The position numbers were made by a program, and so were the translations under genes. Below the pieces are notes generated by a model. It worked only from the letters and a program-made list of their open reading frames with translations, was not told where the DNA came from and did not search any database. From positions 6,933-14,869 of the forward strand of contig DOON01000193.1 in assembly GCA_003514865.1 (NCBI GenBank): a stretch of 7,937 bases of DNA. Direction: 5' to 3'. This DNA comes from Clostridiales bacterium (GTDB lineage: Bacteria > Bacillota_A > Clostridia > Tissierellales > Sedimentibacteraceae). This document shows, in pieces, positions 7,481 to 7,937 of this stretch; the first letter of the stretch is position 1; each line of letters begins with the position of its first letter.

Positions 7481-7882
7481 TTACATCTTGACTCTCTTAT
7501 ATGCTGCTTCTAAAAGCTTATCATTTTTCACAATAATCTTTTCAAATTTTCCTCTGCAGAATTCTCCCAGATGATCTGTTCCCGAAAACACTATATCAAT
7601 TTTATTGCTTTCTACATTATCTACTCTCAATGAAAATCTCACCTTTTCTCCTACCAAGGATGGATGTAAATGCTCATATTGAAAACTTCTCACCACGGTA
7701 AGACAGTCCTCCGGAATAAGCGGCTTAAACATATTCCATGAAATTTCAACTATAGTTGCCAGCAATGCCGGAGTAGACATCAAATTATCTATTACAACAG
7801 AATTGGATAAATATGAATCTGCCGGTGTTATCATCTTTTCATATGTTCCTGACAATCCTACATTAATTTTATGTTTAATCAT
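7481..7882 (-). CDS. Hot-dog thioesterase, FlK-like family
   Basis: This is a predicted small cytoplasmic acyl-CoA thioesterase. The 133 residues look like the single hot-dog domain of the family that includes fluoroacetyl-CoA thioesterase FlK. STPALLATIVE (36-46) corresponds to the helix bearing the Thr and Glu of the FlK active site (Thr37, Glu46 here, with one residue more between them than in FlK). The His71/His73 region (EHLHPSLVGEKVRF) corresponds to the catalytic His strand, and SGTDHLGEFCRGKFEKIIV (100-118) to the closing strands. Actual substrate is unknown; most relatives are not fluoroacetate enzymes. AAGGAGG (7894-7888) lies 5 bases before the ATG at 7882. It converges on fba. The next gene upstream on this strand, if any, leaves the window. 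Confidence 0.8.
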   Translation of the reverse strand: MIKHKINVGLSGTYEKMITPADSYLSNSVVIDNLMSTPALLATIVEISWNMFKPLIPEDCLTVVRSFQYEHLHPSLVGEKVRFSLRVDNVESNKIDIVFSGTDHLGEFCRGKFEKIIVKNDKLLEAAYKRVKM

Positions 7883-7937
7883 ACAAACCTCCTTTTAAGC
7901 TACCTATGAGAAAAGTGACAACAGTAATCCCGCCGCA
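7875..7937 (-). CDS. Possible C-terminal end of an upstream gene (partial)
   Basis: On the minus strand one frame is open from the window edge to a TAA that overlaps the first bases of the thioesterase gene (ATGATTAA). It would encode the last 20 residues, CGGITVVTFLIGSLKGGLYD, with a hydrophobic stretch that could be the end of a membrane helix. The other two minus-strand frames stop earlier, within the window edge region. Twenty codons are too few to prove coding. If real, the 8-base overlap would couple its translation to the thioesterase. Confidence 0.25.
   Translation of the reverse strand, partial: CGGITVVTFLIGSLKGGLYD

Overview
The window looks like chromosomal DNA from a low-GC, Gram-positive anaerobe of the Clostridia type. 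The support is AT-rich intergenic DNA, strong AGGAGG-type ribosome binding sites, sigma-A-like promoters, U-tract terminators, a CIRCE operator on groESL, and an FMN riboswitch ahead of an ECF-type riboflavin transporter. A Sedimentibacter- or Tissierellia-like host is only a guess. I see no phage, transposon, CRISPR or integration features.

Layout. Positions 1 to about 208 are the 3' part of RNase P RNA (rnpB, plus strand) with its terminator. A regulatory stretch with a promoter follows, then a tandem nitroreductase-fold flavoprotein (549-1385, plus). Next is a compact, complete transcription unit on the plus strand (promoter 1462-1490, gene 1520-1600, hairpin 1631-1687) for a 26-residue peptide rich in cysteine and arginine. 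It converges on a minus-strand MFS transporter (1686-2924). The 2925-3145 gap holds the MFS promoter, an unexplained long hairpin and the ribU terminator. ribU (3146-3757, minus) has a textbook FMN riboswitch leader, whose expression platform contains both a terminator and a possible hairpin covering the ribosome binding site.

The groES-groEL operon (minus, 4210-6137) has a sigma-A-like promoter, a perfect CIRCE operator and a downstream terminator. Divergent to it is class II fructose-bisphosphate aldolase (6483-7412, plus) with its own promoter and terminator. A minus-strand hot-dog thioesterase resembling the FlK family (7481-7882) lies at the right edge, perhaps just after a gene that leaves the window.

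The genes do not form one pathway. They are housekeeping units (tRNA processing, protein folding, glycolysis/gluconeogenesis, vitamin uptake) with small accessory genes between them. The most interesting items are the unrecognised Cys/Arg-rich microprotein, the four-segment switch in the ribU leader, and a shared 16-17 base motif placed directly after two unrelated terminators.
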